Source: CAYZJV01 sp964482325 (GTDB taxonomy: Bacteria; Spirochaetota; Spirochaetia; Sphaerochaetales; Sphaerochaetaceae). Taken from it: a stretch of 64,000 nucleotides of DNA. Positions 43,685 to 52,880 of the stretch are shown piece by piece. Positions within the stretch are counted from its first letter, which is position 1; each line of letters begins with the position of its first letter. A program made the position numbers and the translations under genes. A model generated the notes under the pieces. It made no database searches and was not told where the DNA came from. It was given only the letters and a program-made list of their open reading frames with translations. Where the stretch lies: positions 32,379-96,378 of the forward strand of contig CAYZXD010000005.1 in assembly GCA_964482325.1 (NCBI GenBank), written 5' to 3'.

Positions 43685-43876
43685 ATGGCAGTTAATCCGA
43701 CCACCTGGACCCGTGATACATTCATACATGAGCACCGTCATGCCGCTGCAAGTGGTGAAAATTTCTCATGTAATGAAGATTTTACTTCCCTTATCCCCAT
43801 TATTTTGGTAATTTCCTTTACTCAATCTATACCACACCACACAAGGAGGATGTATGAACAATTTGTACACCATTGA
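43685..43876 (+). CDS. Small ORF, possible leader or coupled gene
   Basis: A 63-codon frame begins with ATG at 43685, four bases after AGGAGG and 16 bases after a good -10. It opens MAVNPTTWTRDTF and has a weakly hydrophobic stretch SLIPIILVISF. Its end overlaps the DUF3006 gene start by 23 bases in another frame, so ribosomes that finish it would stop next to the next start codon. No family recognised. It may be a real small protein, a leader, or chance. Confidence 0.35.
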   Translation: MAVNPTTWTRDTFIHEHRHAAASGENFSCNEDFTSLIPIILVISFTQSIPHHTRRMYEQFVHH

Positions 43877-44012
43877 ACGATTTGAAGAGGATTATGCAGT
43901 ATGTAATTCCACAGACGGACGAGTTGTGGATATTCCGTTTGAGGACATTCCTGAAAATTCGCAGATTGGAGATGTGCTCCGGTTCCGCGATGGGAAGTAT
44001 GTAAAAGCGTAA
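43854..44012 (+). CDS. DUF3006-like small protein
   Basis: 52 residues, MNNLYTIERFEEDYAVCNST through DVLRFRDGKYVKA. The pattern of an (I/V)-E/D-R-F-E opening, a central VDIPFEDIPE and a G-D-V-L end matches DUF3006 beta-barrel proteins, whose function is not established. AAGGAGGA sits four bases before the ATG. The stop is one base from that of the convergent esterase gene. Confidence 0.8.
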   Translation: MNNLYTIERFEEDYAVCNSTDGRVVDIPFEDIPENSQIGDVLRFRDGKYVKA

Positions 44013-44013
44013 A

Positions 44014-44985
44014 TTATCGGTTGATTATGGCCACGATTTCTCTGATAGCCTGTTTTGCTTCAGGAATAGGGAACAGCGGGAAGTCGTGGTTCATTTTCGG
44101 ATACTCTCGATAAGTAATGGGAGATCCGCTTCGGGTACACAGTATCCGGAACTTACGTGCATCGGCTAGGAGAATCTCATGGGTGCCGATAAACAGAGAT
44201 AGCGGCGGGAGATGTTCCATTGGACCGTTGATTGGACTGACCCGACGATCTTCTTTCGGCAGACTTCCCGCCCAGGCATCTCCCATCACCTGAAGGTGCT
44301 GCCGGTTGAGCATCGGATCTTTTGGCTCAAGCTGGTCTATATCGCCGTTGCGCAACCCGATATCGAGCCAAGGAGAGATGAGGATCAGCTCTTTCGGCAT
44401 CACTTCTCCCCGTAATACAAGTTCTTGAGCAAGTGCAAGAGCCAGCCCTCCTCCGGCACTATCCCCCATAATGATAACCTTATGTCCTTTATGCTGTTGC
44501 CGTATGTTCCGATAGAGATCCCTGAGTGGGTCAATCGTCTCCATTACAGTATGCACGGGTGCCTTGGGATAAATTGGTACCGTAATTGTTCCCTGGATCA
44601 GATTGTTGATCCGGTCGAGAAACAGCCAATGGGGCAATATCGGATGTTCCACATACGCCCCTCCGTGGAGATAGAGGATGTGTACCGGTTTCTGTGGCCC
44701 ACGTTCATGCAGTATGATACTGGGAATGGCCCCTAGCGTGAGGGTCTTGACTTCACATAACAGTTTCAGAGCGACAGGAAACTGGTAGGGAATCTCATTT
44801 TTTTTCCGTTGTTCCTCCAGAAACTGTTGCGTATCGACAGAAGCATGAAACCAGCCCTTTTTCACATTGTATCTGAGGAGTTTCTCACTCATCCAGCTGC
44901 GGAAACTCCGTTTCTCCTTTCGGGTAATATAGAGGGCAAATAATGAGAAGAAGAGCATCGTCAGGATCAGAATCAGATACGCCAT
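44014..44985 (-). CDS. Alpha/beta hydrolase of the hormone-sensitive lipase family
   Basis: Probable membrane-anchored esterase. The ATG at 44985 gives 323 residues (a GTG at 45000 is possible; neither has a good ribosome-binding site). An N-terminal hydrophobic helix (LILILTMLFFSLFALYI) could be an anchor. HSL signatures are YLHGGAYVEHP (oxyanion hole) and GDSAGGGLAL (nucleophile Ser), with an Asp in the IGTHEILLADARK region and a His in MNHDFPLF completing the triad. Substrate unknown. Confidence 0.88.
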   Translation of the reverse strand: MAYLILILTMLFFSLFALYITRKEKRSFRSWMSEKLLRYNVKKGWFHASVDTQQFLEEQRKKNEIPYQFPVALKLLCEVKTLTLGAIPSIILHERGPQKPVHILYLHGGAYVEHPILPHWLFLDRINNLIQGTITVPIYPKAPVHTVMETIDPLRDLYRNIRQQHKGHKVIIMGDSAGGGLALALAQELVLRGEVMPKELILISPWLDIGLRNGDIDQLEPKDPMLNRQHLQVMGDAWAGSLPKEDRRVSPINGPMEHLPPLSLFIGTHEILLADARKFRILCTRSGSPITYREYPKMNHDFPLFPIPEAKQAIREIVAIINR

Positions 44986-45067
44986 GGGCACACAGTACAC
45001 GCTCTACAAGTACAGTGTCAAAGTAATTCGTCTTGCGCAATGGCATCCAGTACAGTACCGTATCTGC

Positions 45068-45958
45068 ATGGGGATGGTAAAATACGGTACCTGTTCATGG
45101 AAATTTCCCTCCTGGGAACATCTCGTATACCGACGGTCTGATAGCACCAATTATCTTGCCGAATATGCGCTTCATTATGATATGGTGGAAATCGACCAAT
45201 GGTTCTGGTCGCTCGGTTACAACAGTGCAGCGTTACCCGATGCAAATACGGTATCAGAGTATCATGCGTCAACTCCCGATCATTTCCGATTCACCATAAA
45301 ATGTCCCAATGCACTGACCTGGTATGCCCATCCAAAAAAAACCGGTGAATCACGCAAAAAAAATAGATTCTTTCTCGATTCTGATCTCATGCATGCATTT
45401 GTGGAAACGCTGGGACAATTAACCCCAAAAATCGGATTGCTGATGTTTCAATTCGGGTATCTGAATCGAGACATGTTTCCATCCCAGCAGGCATTTTTAA
45501 AACGGCTTGGCCCCTTTTTAGACTCACTGGATACCGATTTCCCCTATGGAATTGAAATACGGAACCCGCAGTATCTTAATGGCACCTGGTTCACCTTTCT
45601 CCGAGATCACAACATTGCCCCCGTGCTCATACAAGGTTACTGGATGGATGATATCGTGCAAACGATACACCGATACGAACAGCTTATCGGTGATACGGTA
45701 AGTATCAGATTACACGGGGAAGATCGAAAAGAGATTGAGCAAGAAACAGGAGAAATATGGAATACGCTCGTGCATCCAAAGGACCGTGAGCTTGCTCATG
45801 TAGCCCGAACGATCGCGCATCTGGCAGATGACGGTCGTCTGGTGTATGTACAGGTGAATAACCACTATGAAGGAAGTGCGCCTCTGACGATCAAACGCCT
45901 GCAGAATCTTATGGAAGCAACCGCACCGCTGAGACCTGCTGCTGATCTGAAATTCTGA
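45068..45958 (+). CDS. DUF72 family protein (YecE-like)
   Basis: TIM-barrel-like family of unknown biochemical role. I use the ATG at 45068; the ATG at 45074 (MVKYGTCSWKFPSWEH) is equally possible. Family marks are the GTCSW opening, YDMVEIDQWFWSL, FRFTIKCPNALTW, YGIEIRNPQYLNGTWF and a C-terminal YVQVNNHYEGSAPLTIKRL, which has the N-N-H-x-x-G-xA pattern. It overlaps the convergent PIG-L gene by 50 bases. Confidence 0.88.
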   Translation: MGMVKYGTCSWKFPSWEHLVYRRSDSTNYLAEYALHYDMVEIDQWFWSLGYNSAALPDANTVSEYHASTPDHFRFTIKCPNALTWYAHPKKTGESRKKNRFFLDSDLMHAFVETLGQLTPKIGLLMFQFGYLNRDMFPSQQAFLKRLGPFLDSLDTDFPYGIEIRNPQYLNGTWFTFLRDHNIAPVLIQGYWMDDIVQTIHRYEQLIGDTVSIRLHGEDRKEIEQETGEIWNTLVHPKDRELAHVARTIAHLADDGRLVYVQVNNHYEGSAPLTIKRLQNLMEATAPLRPAADLKF

Positions 45959-46604
45959 AAGCTTCAGCGTACTGACAGGAACACTGTAATCCGCGATATT
46001 CACTGATGATCCGCATCGCCCGCAGTAAATTCAGTCGAGGTGTTTCCTGCTCAAAGAGATCTAACTGACTCACATGACATTCGAGAGCTGCCGATTTGAG
46101 AGGATAGGTTTCCGTAATATCAACATAATGGGTAGGGGAAAACTGTCCACCCCCTACCCGATCCATATGATACACGGTCACTTTTTCGGTAAGCGGATTG
46201 TCAGTTTGTGGAAGGGAAGCCTGTATGAGGCAACGAAGCACCAACTGCGCCGTTTGGATATGATCCGGATGATTATCTTCCGTATCATGGGTAATAATTA
46301 CATCGGGACGTACCGAACAGAGCATCGCTGTCATTTTCTGTTGAACCGATTCGTCAGTCGATTGCAGGGTCATATCATCGACATCAAGGGTACTGTAGGT
46401 TGCTCCTATGAGCTCAGCTGCCTTCGCAGCTTCTGCCATACGGATGAGCCGTAATTCATCCGGAGCAATTTTCAGATGTCCCTGATTACCGTTGGTCACT
46501 GAACATATCACTACAGAATCACCGCGACCAATACAGCGTACTAATGTACCGAAACAACACAGTTCGGCATCATCAGGGTGTGCACCAATTGCTAATACTT
46601 TCAT
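45909..46604 (-). CDS. PIG-L family deacetylase
   Basis: Zinc-dependent N-deacetylase fold of the MshB/BshB group, 231 residues. Metal motif AHPDDAELCCFG (His, Asp, Asp) and HPDH in THDTEDNHPDHIQTA are in place. It may act on an N-acetylglucosamine conjugate (as in bacillithiol synthesis) or another amino sugar; no partner genes such as bshA or bshC are near. Confidence 0.9.
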   Translation of the reverse strand: MKVLAIGAHPDDAELCCFGTLVRCIGRGDSVVICSVTNGNQGHLKIAPDELRLIRMAEAAKAAELIGATYSTLDVDDMTLQSTDESVQQKMTAMLCSVRPDVIITHDTEDNHPDHIQTAQLVLRCLIQASLPQTDNPLTEKVTVYHMDRVGGGQFSPTHYVDITETYPLKSAALECHVSQLDLFEQETPRLNLLRAMRIISEYRGLQCSCQYAEAFRISDQQQVSAVRLLP

Positions 46605-46664
46605 ACGTTTGGCCTCCTAAACGGCAGAAAAAGCATACCATGAAATACGAGACTCTGCTATGAT

Positions 46665-47402
46665 ATGCCTATGGTGTTCACATTAATTGCCTTATTTTGC
46701 ATTGCAGTAGCAGGATCTTTTCTGCAGACGGTCATCGGTTTCGGCTTTCCTGTTCTTGCCATGATCTTTCTCCCTGCACTCTTCCCGTTTTCCACGGCAG
46801 TGGCACTCTGTCAGGTGATAGCCATGGCCAGCACCACCTTTCTCAGTATCCGATTTTTCCGCTATATCGAGTGGAAAATTCTTGCTCCCCTCCTGCTCGT
46901 CTCGCTGATCACCGGAGCCATTGTCACTGTAAGCTCCCTGCAGCTTCCCCAGGAAAGTCTCCAAATTATTCTGGGTACATCCCTGGTGGTAATCAGTATC
47001 TTCACCGTTCGCTTCAGTGAACGGATCACGGTCCGACCAACATTGGCAAACGGTATGGCTCTTGGTGTGATTGGTGGAACGGGAAATGGATTCTTTGGTA
47101 TCGGGGGGCCTCCGGTAGCAATTTACCTCCTTTCAGCACAACTGGAGAAACGATCATATTTAAGTACCATTCAGTGTTATTTCCTCTTATCCAACATCAG
47201 CACCATCATCATCAGAACGGGATACGGGGCGCTGCATTGGTCAGATACTCCTCTAATCATTACCGGATGGACCGGTATAGCCGCAGGAACCTTTTTCGGA
47301 CTGAAGCTTTTCAATCGCATTCCTCATGCCCAATTAAAAAAGCTGGTCTATGGATTCGTTGGGGTATCCGGCATGGTCATGATCCTGCAGCAGCTCACCT
47401 GA
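46665..47402 (+). CDS. TauE/SafE-family membrane transporter
   Basis: Predicted sulfite/organosulfur anion exporter or importer of the UPF0721 group, 245 residues with about eight helices. It carries the repeated G-F-G motifs of the family in TVIGFGFPVLAMIFLPALF and GGTGNGFFGIGGPPVAIYLL. Divergent from the PIG-L gene. Substrate unknown. Confidence 0.88.
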   Translation: MPMVFTLIALFCIAVAGSFLQTVIGFGFPVLAMIFLPALFPFSTAVALCQVIAMASTTFLSIRFFRYIEWKILAPLLLVSLITGAIVTVSSLQLPQESLQIILGTSLVVISIFTVRFSERITVRPTLANGMALGVIGGTGNGFFGIGGPPVAIYLLSAQLEKRSYLSTIQCYFLLSNISTIIIRTGYGALHWSDTPLIITGWTGIAAGTFFGLKLFNRIPHAQLKKLVYGFVGVSGMVMILQQLT

Positions 47403-47405
47403 AAA

Positions 47406-49082
47406 TCAGCTTCCGTTTCCATTCCAACGACTCTGAAGAGACTCCAGATCGTCTGAAAATCGCATAATCGCATTAGCAAGCCGTTGTGCATCTCGACTTG
47501 AGGGGTCTGAAAAAACCTCATCACCATGCTGCTTCATCCGATCTGCCACTGTAGAAATACCGGAAAGCGTGGTCTCGAGTTGCCCAAGTGCCCGTTTCAG
47601 ATCCTGCAGTCCCGATACCCAAAGCTTTTCCGCCTTCGCTACCGGTAATGTCTCCTCGAGGAGATCGAACTCTTGCTGCGGTTCTGGAGCCCAAGCATTG
47701 ATATGCAATTCAGAGCCCAGCAGACCAGCGAAGTACTGGGCTACCTGCTCCTCACCATGTACCACAAACACATGACGAAGCATATCACTGAATGACGAAA
47801 CCCATGTCAACAACCCTTGCTGATCTGCATGCCCGCTGATACCTTCCAGTTTTTCAATTGATGCTCGCACATCAATATGTTCACCAAAGATGGTTACTTT
47901 CTCTGCTCCATCGAGAATTGATCGTCCGAGTGTACCGTTCGCCTGATACCCGCAAAAGACTATGGTGCTCTCGGGTCTCCACAAATTGTGCTTCAGATGG
48001 TGTTTGATCCGTCCTGCTTCACACATACCACTTGAACTGATGATGACAGCACTCTCTTTTCTTCGATTCAGTGCTCGTGAATCATCAGCTGTCACAGAAA
48101 GGGTAAGACTGTCGAACATGAGTGGGTTCAGTCCTTTAGCGACAAGCTCCATGGCTTCTTCATCAAAATATCCTTCGATGTTTCTGGAGAACACCCGGGT
48201 TGCTTCGATTGCCAGCGGACTGTCAAGAAACACAGGAATATCGGGGAAGTCGGGAAGCATATGATGCGTGATGATATGGCGGAGCAGATATAACAGTTCC
48301 TGGGTTCTTCCTACAGCAAACGAGGGAATAATGACATTCCCACCTCGCAGGAAGGTTTTCTGAATAATCTGAGCAAGCTGTTTTGCTCGCTCCTCAGTAG
48401 AAATTCGCTGTGAACTATGTGCTGATTCCGGATGAAGCCGATCTCCGTATGTCGATTCCATGATGACATAATCAGCTTCTTTCAGATAAACCGGGTCGTT
48501 AATGATCGGTTGATCCAGATTCCCGATATCACCGCTGAACACAAAATGTCGCGTTTCATCAGCTTCCGTCAGCCAGATTTGGATAGATGAAGATCCGAGC
48601 AGATGTCCGGCATCAGTAAATTCGACCTCAATCCCGGTATCAACGGTAAATTGCATATTGTATGGATGGCCGGTGAACAGCTCCATCGATTGTTGTGCAT
48701 CTTCCACGGTATACAGCGGGGCAATTTCATGTTTTCCCGCTCGTCTCCGTTTACGATTCAGCCATTCAGCCTCCATTTCATGGATATGTCCTGAATCTGC
48801 AAGCATGATGGAACACAGATCAGCAGTGGCTTCGGTACTATGTATCGTCCCTCTGAATCCCTCCTTCACCAACAGGGGTATTCTTCCAGAGTGATCGATA
48901 TGGGCATGCGTAAGGAGCACATAGTCGATATCTGTGGCATAAAACGGGAGTTCCATCCCAATTTTTTTTTCATCATTTCCTTGCGGTAGACCACAATCTA
49001 CCAGCAACTTCTTTCCACCGCACTCAACAAGAGTGCAACTACCCGTGACAGTTCTAGCACCGCCGATAAATGTCAGTTTCAT
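47406..49082 (-). CDS. Beta-CASP metallo-beta-lactamase hydrolase (Ysh1-like)
   Basis: Probable RNA- or nucleic-acid-processing zinc hydrolase. The ATG at 49082 (MKLTFIGGARTVTGS) gives 558 residues; the longer frame starts with GTG and has no support. The MBL part has TVTGSCTLVE and LLTHAHIDHSGRIP, followed by VFSGDIG; the beta-CASP part has PSFAVGRTQELLYL and SSSGMCEAGRI; and the C-terminal RMMBL motif reads ISGHADQQGLL. Bacterial members include exo- and endonucleases such as TTHA0252. Confidence 0.9.
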   Translation of the reverse strand: MKLTFIGGARTVTGSCTLVECGGKKLLVDCGLPQGNDEKKIGMELPFYATDIDYVLLTHAHIDHSGRIPLLVKEGFRGTIHSTEATADLCSIMLADSGHIHEMEAEWLNRKRRRAGKHEIAPLYTVEDAQQSMELFTGHPYNMQFTVDTGIEVEFTDAGHLLGSSSIQIWLTEADETRHFVFSGDIGNLDQPIINDPVYLKEADYVIMESTYGDRLHPESAHSSQRISTEERAKQLAQIIQKTFLRGGNVIIPSFAVGRTQELLYLLRHIITHHMLPDFPDIPVFLDSPLAIEATRVFSRNIEGYFDEEAMELVAKGLNPLMFDSLTLSVTADDSRALNRRKESAVIISSSGMCEAGRIKHHLKHNLWRPESTIVFCGYQANGTLGRSILDGAEKVTIFGEHIDVRASIEKLEGISGHADQQGLLTWVSSFSDMLRHVFVVHGEEQVAQYFAGLLGSELHINAWAPEPQQEFDLLEETLPVAKAEKLWVSGLQDLKRALGQLETTLSGISTVADRMKQHGDEVFSDPSSRDAQRLANAIMRFSDDLESLQSRWNGNGS

Positions 49083-49182
49083 GTATTCAGCATACCCGGT
49101 GTCACTCACTCTGTCCACTTGAAATCATCCTTGAGGTAAGGTACAGCCGTACAGTAGAATGGAAAAAAAAGGAGGAGCGCAT

Positions 49183-49863
49183 ATGGATGCTCATAGAAAC
49201 CGCGTAGCTGAATTATCTATTGCCCGTACGATGGAACGGCTACAGAAGAATCAGATGGAAACTGCATATCTTCCAGAAAGAGCAGATGTGGTGCCTATGC
49301 TCCGTTCTCTACTTGAAGAAGAATCAACCATTGCAGTCGGTGGGTCTATGACCTTATCGCAAACTGGAGTCCTCAAATTGATCTCTGGTGAACAGTACCA
49401 TTTCGTTGATCGTTACGAAAAAGGTCTTTCTTCTCAGCAGTTGCACGAACGACTGGTTGCCGGGTTTTCTGCTGATGTGTTTATTACCAGTGTAAACGCG
49501 ATAACCGAGCATGGAGAATTATATTGCGTTGATGGGTCAAGCACTCGAGTAGCCCCTATGCTATTTGGTCCTAAACGGGTTATTGTCATCGCCGGTTATC
49601 AAAAAATTGTCCCCACCCTCGCCGATGCAGTAAATCGAGTAAAACGTATTGCAGCTCCGGCGAACGCCATGCGATTGGAAAAGGATACTCCCTGTGCGAA
49701 CACTGGTCACTGTGTTGCGCCATACTGTGATGAACGGCACCTGATGAGCATACCGGTGGGCACGTGCGATTCTGGCATATGCAGTAACATGGTGGTGATG
49801 GGGCATCAAAGTCGAAAAGGTCGTATTATGGTGCTCATTGTGGGTGAGGAATTAGGTTATTGA
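49183..49863 (+). CDS. LUD-domain protein (LutC/YkgG-related)
   Basis: The LUD family is named for lactate utilisation, but stand-alone members have no fixed role. The ATG at 49183 (MDAHRNRVAEL) follows AGGAGG and gives 226 residues. Marks are TIAVGGSMTLSQTGVL, the DVFITSVNAITEHGELYCVD region and the C-terminal KDTPCANTGHCVAPYC with GRIMVLIVGEELGY. The Cys cluster fits the single-domain subgroup. No LutA/LutB partners are adjacent. Confidence 0.9.
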   Translation: MDAHRNRVAELSIARTMERLQKNQMETAYLPERADVVPMLRSLLEEESTIAVGGSMTLSQTGVLKLISGEQYHFVDRYEKGLSSQQLHERLVAGFSADVFITSVNAITEHGELYCVDGSSTRVAPMLFGPKRVIVIAGYQKIVPTLADAVNRVKRIAAPANAMRLEKDTPCANTGHCVAPYCDERHLMSIPVGTCDSGICSNMVVMGHQSRKGRIMVLIVGEELGY

Positions 49864-50310
49864 TCAGTCAATAAACAGCTCCATCACTTCTTCTGTTGTC
49901 CTGGCCGCTGAAAGCAGCCTGCGAAATGGCGCTGAAGATGTTGCACGTGCGATTGAAGCAAGGACTTCAATGTGGGCACTAGCTTCATTTTCAGGAGCCA
50001 CAACAAGAAAGAAAAATTGAGAACCTTTACCGTCCTGTGCGTCAAAATCCACCGGTTTGCCGGCAATCCCGATGACAAGAGAAACTGAGCTGATCGCTGT
50101 TGTCTTGGCATGGGGTATCGCAACACCATCAGATAATCCAGTACTCCCGAGCGCTTCGCGTGCAAGCACTGCAGAGAGGATTTCCTCCCGGTTCAGTTGT
50201 GCACGATGGGAGACCAGCACGTCTACCAACTCTTCAATGATCTCGCTCTTTGTTTCGCCAGCAAGGGGAATTTTTATGAGGTTTTTATCCAATACATCCA
50301 TCAGTGTCAT
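49864..50310 (-). CDS. PTS EIIA-type protein (PtsN/fructose-specific class)
   Basis: 148 residues from the ATG at 50310 (MTLMDVLDKNLIK), which has GGAGG ahead of it. The phosphorylated histidine is His67 in GVAIPHAKT, with VIGIAGKPVDFDA, FFFLVVAPENEASAHIEVLA and a C-terminal helix. No IIB, IIC or sugar enzyme is adjacent, which points to a regulatory PtsN/EIIA-Ntr-type role. It lies 10 bases downstream of the UspA-like gene at the end of the V-ATPase operon. It could link PTS phosphorylation to the ATPase or to the stress protein; this is inference. Confidence 0.88.
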   Translation of the reverse strand: MTLMDVLDKNLIKIPLAGETKSEIIEELVDVLVSHRAQLNREEILSAVLAREALGSTGLSDGVAIPHAKTTAISSVSLVIGIAGKPVDFDAQDGKGSQFFFLVVAPENEASAHIEVLASIARATSSAPFRRLLSAARTTEEVMELFID

Positions 50311-50320
50311 ACATTGCCTC

Positions 50321-50818
50321 CTACATGGCATCCGGTACGGCTTCGAACATATCCCACACAGAATCGCTGTCTCGGACAACGAGGACGGGACATGAAGCGG
50401 TACGCATCATTCTGTCGGTTTCACTCAGCAGTTCATCACGCCTGCTGTGAATTTCACTGATACCACCGAGTACCAGAATATCAACATGATTTTTCTGCAC
50501 ATAGGAACGGACCTCGGTATGTACCGTTCCCGAAGCCTTGACCGGGATAACCGGTACCGCCTTCTGTTCTCCGAGCCGTTGGACATGGTTCAGATATCGT
50601 TGAGCATCACCTTCGATATCTCTCCGGTATTCCTGCTCTTCGATATCGAGGAAAATCCGGGCTTTCACCAAATCCTGCAACGCGCGGGTATTTACCACGT
50701 ACATCGCAGTCACCGTGGCATCAAGTTGCTTCGCCAATACAATCGCAGCCATGGCTGCAGTCACCGATTCTTCCGAACCATCAAGATAAACCAGTAAATT
50801 CTTGAATGCGTCACTCAT
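50321..50818 (-). CDS. Universal stress protein (UspA family)
   Basis: 165-residue UspA-fold protein. It starts LLVYLDGSEESVTAAMAAIV and ends CPVLVVRD, as usual. In the segment where ATP-binding members have a GxxGx9G(S/T) motif, this protein has GGISEIHSRRDELLSETDRM, so the second and third Gly are missing, and it probably does not bind ATP in the standard manner. It overlaps subunit D of the V-ATPase by 4 bases. Confidence 0.88.
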   Translation of the reverse strand: MSDAFKNLLVYLDGSEESVTAAMAAIVLAKQLDATVTAMYVVNTRALQDLVKARIFLDIEEQEYRRDIEGDAQRYLNHVQRLGEQKAVPVIPVKASGTVHTEVRSYVQKNHVDILVLGGISEIHSRRDELLSETDRMMRTASCPVLVVRDSDSVWDMFEAVPDAM

Positions 50819-51465
50819 CTTCGCTCCTTTGCTGCCCGTTCCCGCTGGATTTCCATCCGATCTTTCACTTGTTTCATCAGCATAAAGCTCTCCCGTTCAG
50901 CCTCTTCAATACGGCTTCTCGTATATGATAACGTATCCTGTAGTTCAGGTATTACTATTTTCTCCAGTGCGTTTACCTTACGAATCGTCTTCTTCACCTC
51001 ACGTGCAAGCCGCATGATGGAAACTTTCAGTTCAGCAAGACGTCCCATCAGTTTGAGCGCATCCCGGTATGCCGCAAGAGTATCTTCCACTGCAAGTGTC
51101 GTTCCTTCAGGACTGAAATAGGGCCCACCTTCAACAAAGGTAGTATCAACCCGCGGTAGATGCACTCCCATGACTTTTCGATCGGTAAGTTCAATAGAGC
51201 TCGTGATTGTAACAGCACCGAACAGGTTAGCAACCCGCAATCGTCCCATCTCCATTACCGTATTCTGCATCAATGATGAAGCTGCAGAAAGTGCCTCGTC
51301 AACACGATTCTGATACTCAACAGCCTGGTCAATCAGTGTGAGCAGCTCAACCATCAGAATAGAACGCTTCTGGTCAAGCAACTCATGCCCTAGGGATGCA
51401 AATTGGAGTTCATCCTTTAATTTAAGCAGGTTGCTTCGTGTCGGGGCCACATTACGGGCCATCAC
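50815..51465 (-). CDS. V/A-type ATPase subunit D (central shaft)
   Basis: 216 residues, helical throughout, with the family opening PTRSNLLKLKDELQFASLGHELLDQKR and a C-terminal helix RTIEEAER-like (RSRIEEAERESFMLMKQVKDR). It turns inside the A3B3 headpiece. It shares one base with the subunit B stop and 4 bases with the Usp gene. Confidence 0.92.
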   Translation of the reverse strand: MMARNVAPTRSNLLKLKDELQFASLGHELLDQKRSILMVELLTLIDQAVEYQNRVDEALSAASSLMQNTVMEMGRLRVANLFGAVTITSSIELTDRKVMGVHLPRVDTTFVEGGPYFSPEGTTLAVEDTLAAYRDALKLMGRLAELKVSIMRLAREVKKTIRKVNALEKIVIPELQDTLSYTRSRIEEAERESFMLMKQVKDRMEIQRERAAKERR

Positions 51466-52880
51466 TACCTCCCATAAAACTCTGAGAGTTCTTCATCGGT
51501 TACCCGTTGCAGCTCCTCGGCAGGCAGCTCACTCAGTACTTCCCACCCAAGATCCAACGTCTGTTCGATGCTTCGATTTTCCGTGTACGACTGATGCACA
51601 AAAGAGCGTTCAAATCGTTTACCGAACTCAAGATATTGGTGATCAAGGGTGGTAAGTTCCTCTTCACCGATTACTGAAGCGAGATTTCGCACATCCTTCA
51701 CATGACTATACGAGGCAAAGAGCTGGTTGGCAAGATGCGGATGATCCTTACGGGTCATCTGTTCCCCGATTCCATCCTTCATCAGTCTGCTCAGACTCGG
51801 CAATCCATTGATAGGTGGATAGATACTTCTGCCATGCATCTCACGATCGAATACAATCTGCCCCTCCGTGATATATCCGGTCAAATCGGGAATCGGATGA
51901 CCGATATCATCATTGGGCATCGTCAGAATCGGCAGTTGCGTAATAGAACCGCTTCTTCCGGTGATTTTACCGGAGCGTTCATACAGCTCAGCAAGATTGG
52001 AATACAGATACCCCGGATATCCTTTTCTGCTGGGAATCTCCCCTCGTAAGGTGGAAATTTCCCGTAGCGATTCACAGTAGTTCGTCATATCGGTCATGAT
52101 CACCAGAACCTGCTTACCCTGATTGAAGGCAAGATGCTCGGCAAGGGTCAGTGCCGTACGGGGAGTAATGGTCCGTTCAATAGAAGGATCGTCGGCAAGT
52201 GAGAGAAATAGCGCTACATTTTCCAGGACGCCTGATTGCTCAAAGCTATCGATGAAGTACCGGGCGACATCATATTTAACTCCCATCGCAGCAAATACGA
52301 TGGCAAATTCCTGCTCCTTCGCTAACACCTTTGCCTGACGGGCAATTTGCGCAGCCAGCTGGTTATGGGGAAGGCCATTCCCACTGAAAATGGGCAATTT
52401 CTGCCCCTGGATGAGTGTTGTCAGTCCATCAATCACCGAGATACCGGTCTGAATGAAATCTCTTGGATATTCTCGGGCCGTAGGATTGATGGGAAGCCCG
52501 TTCACATCCAATTCCTCCTCCTCGATCGGCAAAGATCCTCCGTCACGCGGTTTGCCCAGCCCATTGAGTACCCGCCCGAGCATATGTTCCGAAACGGGTA
52601 ATGTAAGTGGTTCACCCATGAAACGCATGCGTGTCCCCGGTAACGTTAAACCGCTGGTACCGTCAAATAACTGCACCACCACCGTTTCATCACTGGTATC
52701 GAGGACCTGTCCGGTACGTCGATTCCCCTGTGGGTCACGACACTCCACCAGCTCGCCATATCCAACCGGATGGGTATTGCGCATATATACCAAGGGTCCG
52801 TCTATACGACTTGCCCCAACATACTCACGTCCACTTAACAGTTTTCTATCAAGACCGATGAGCTTACTGTCGTTCGTCAT
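51465..52880 (-). CDS. V/A-type ATPase subunit B (non-catalytic)
   Basis: 471 residues, regulatory nucleotide-site subunit. It shows LPIFSGNGLPHNQLAAQIARQA in place of a catalytic P-loop, AMGVKYDVARYF and PNDDIGHPIPDLTGYITEGQI. It overlaps subunit A by 17 bases. Confidence 0.96.
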   Translation of the reverse strand: MTNDSKLIGLDRKLLSGREYVGASRIDGPLVYMRNTHPVGYGELVECRDPQGNRRTGQVLDTSDETVVVQLFDGTSGLTLPGTRMRFMGEPLTLPVSEHMLGRVLNGLGKPRDGGSLPIEEEELDVNGLPINPTAREYPRDFIQTGISVIDGLTTLIQGQKLPIFSGNGLPHNQLAAQIARQAKVLAKEQEFAIVFAAMGVKYDVARYFIDSFEQSGVLENVALFLSLADDPSIERTITPRTALTLAEHLAFNQGKQVLVIMTDMTNYCESLREISTLRGEIPSRKGYPGYLYSNLAELYERSGKITGRSGSITQLPILTMPNDDIGHPIPDLTGYITEGQIVFDREMHGRSIYPPINGLPSLSRLMKDGIGEQMTRKDHPHLANQLFASYSHVKDVRNLASVIGEEELTTLDHQYLEFGKRFERSFVHQSYTENRSIEQTLDLGWEVLSELPAEELQRVTDEELSEFYGR

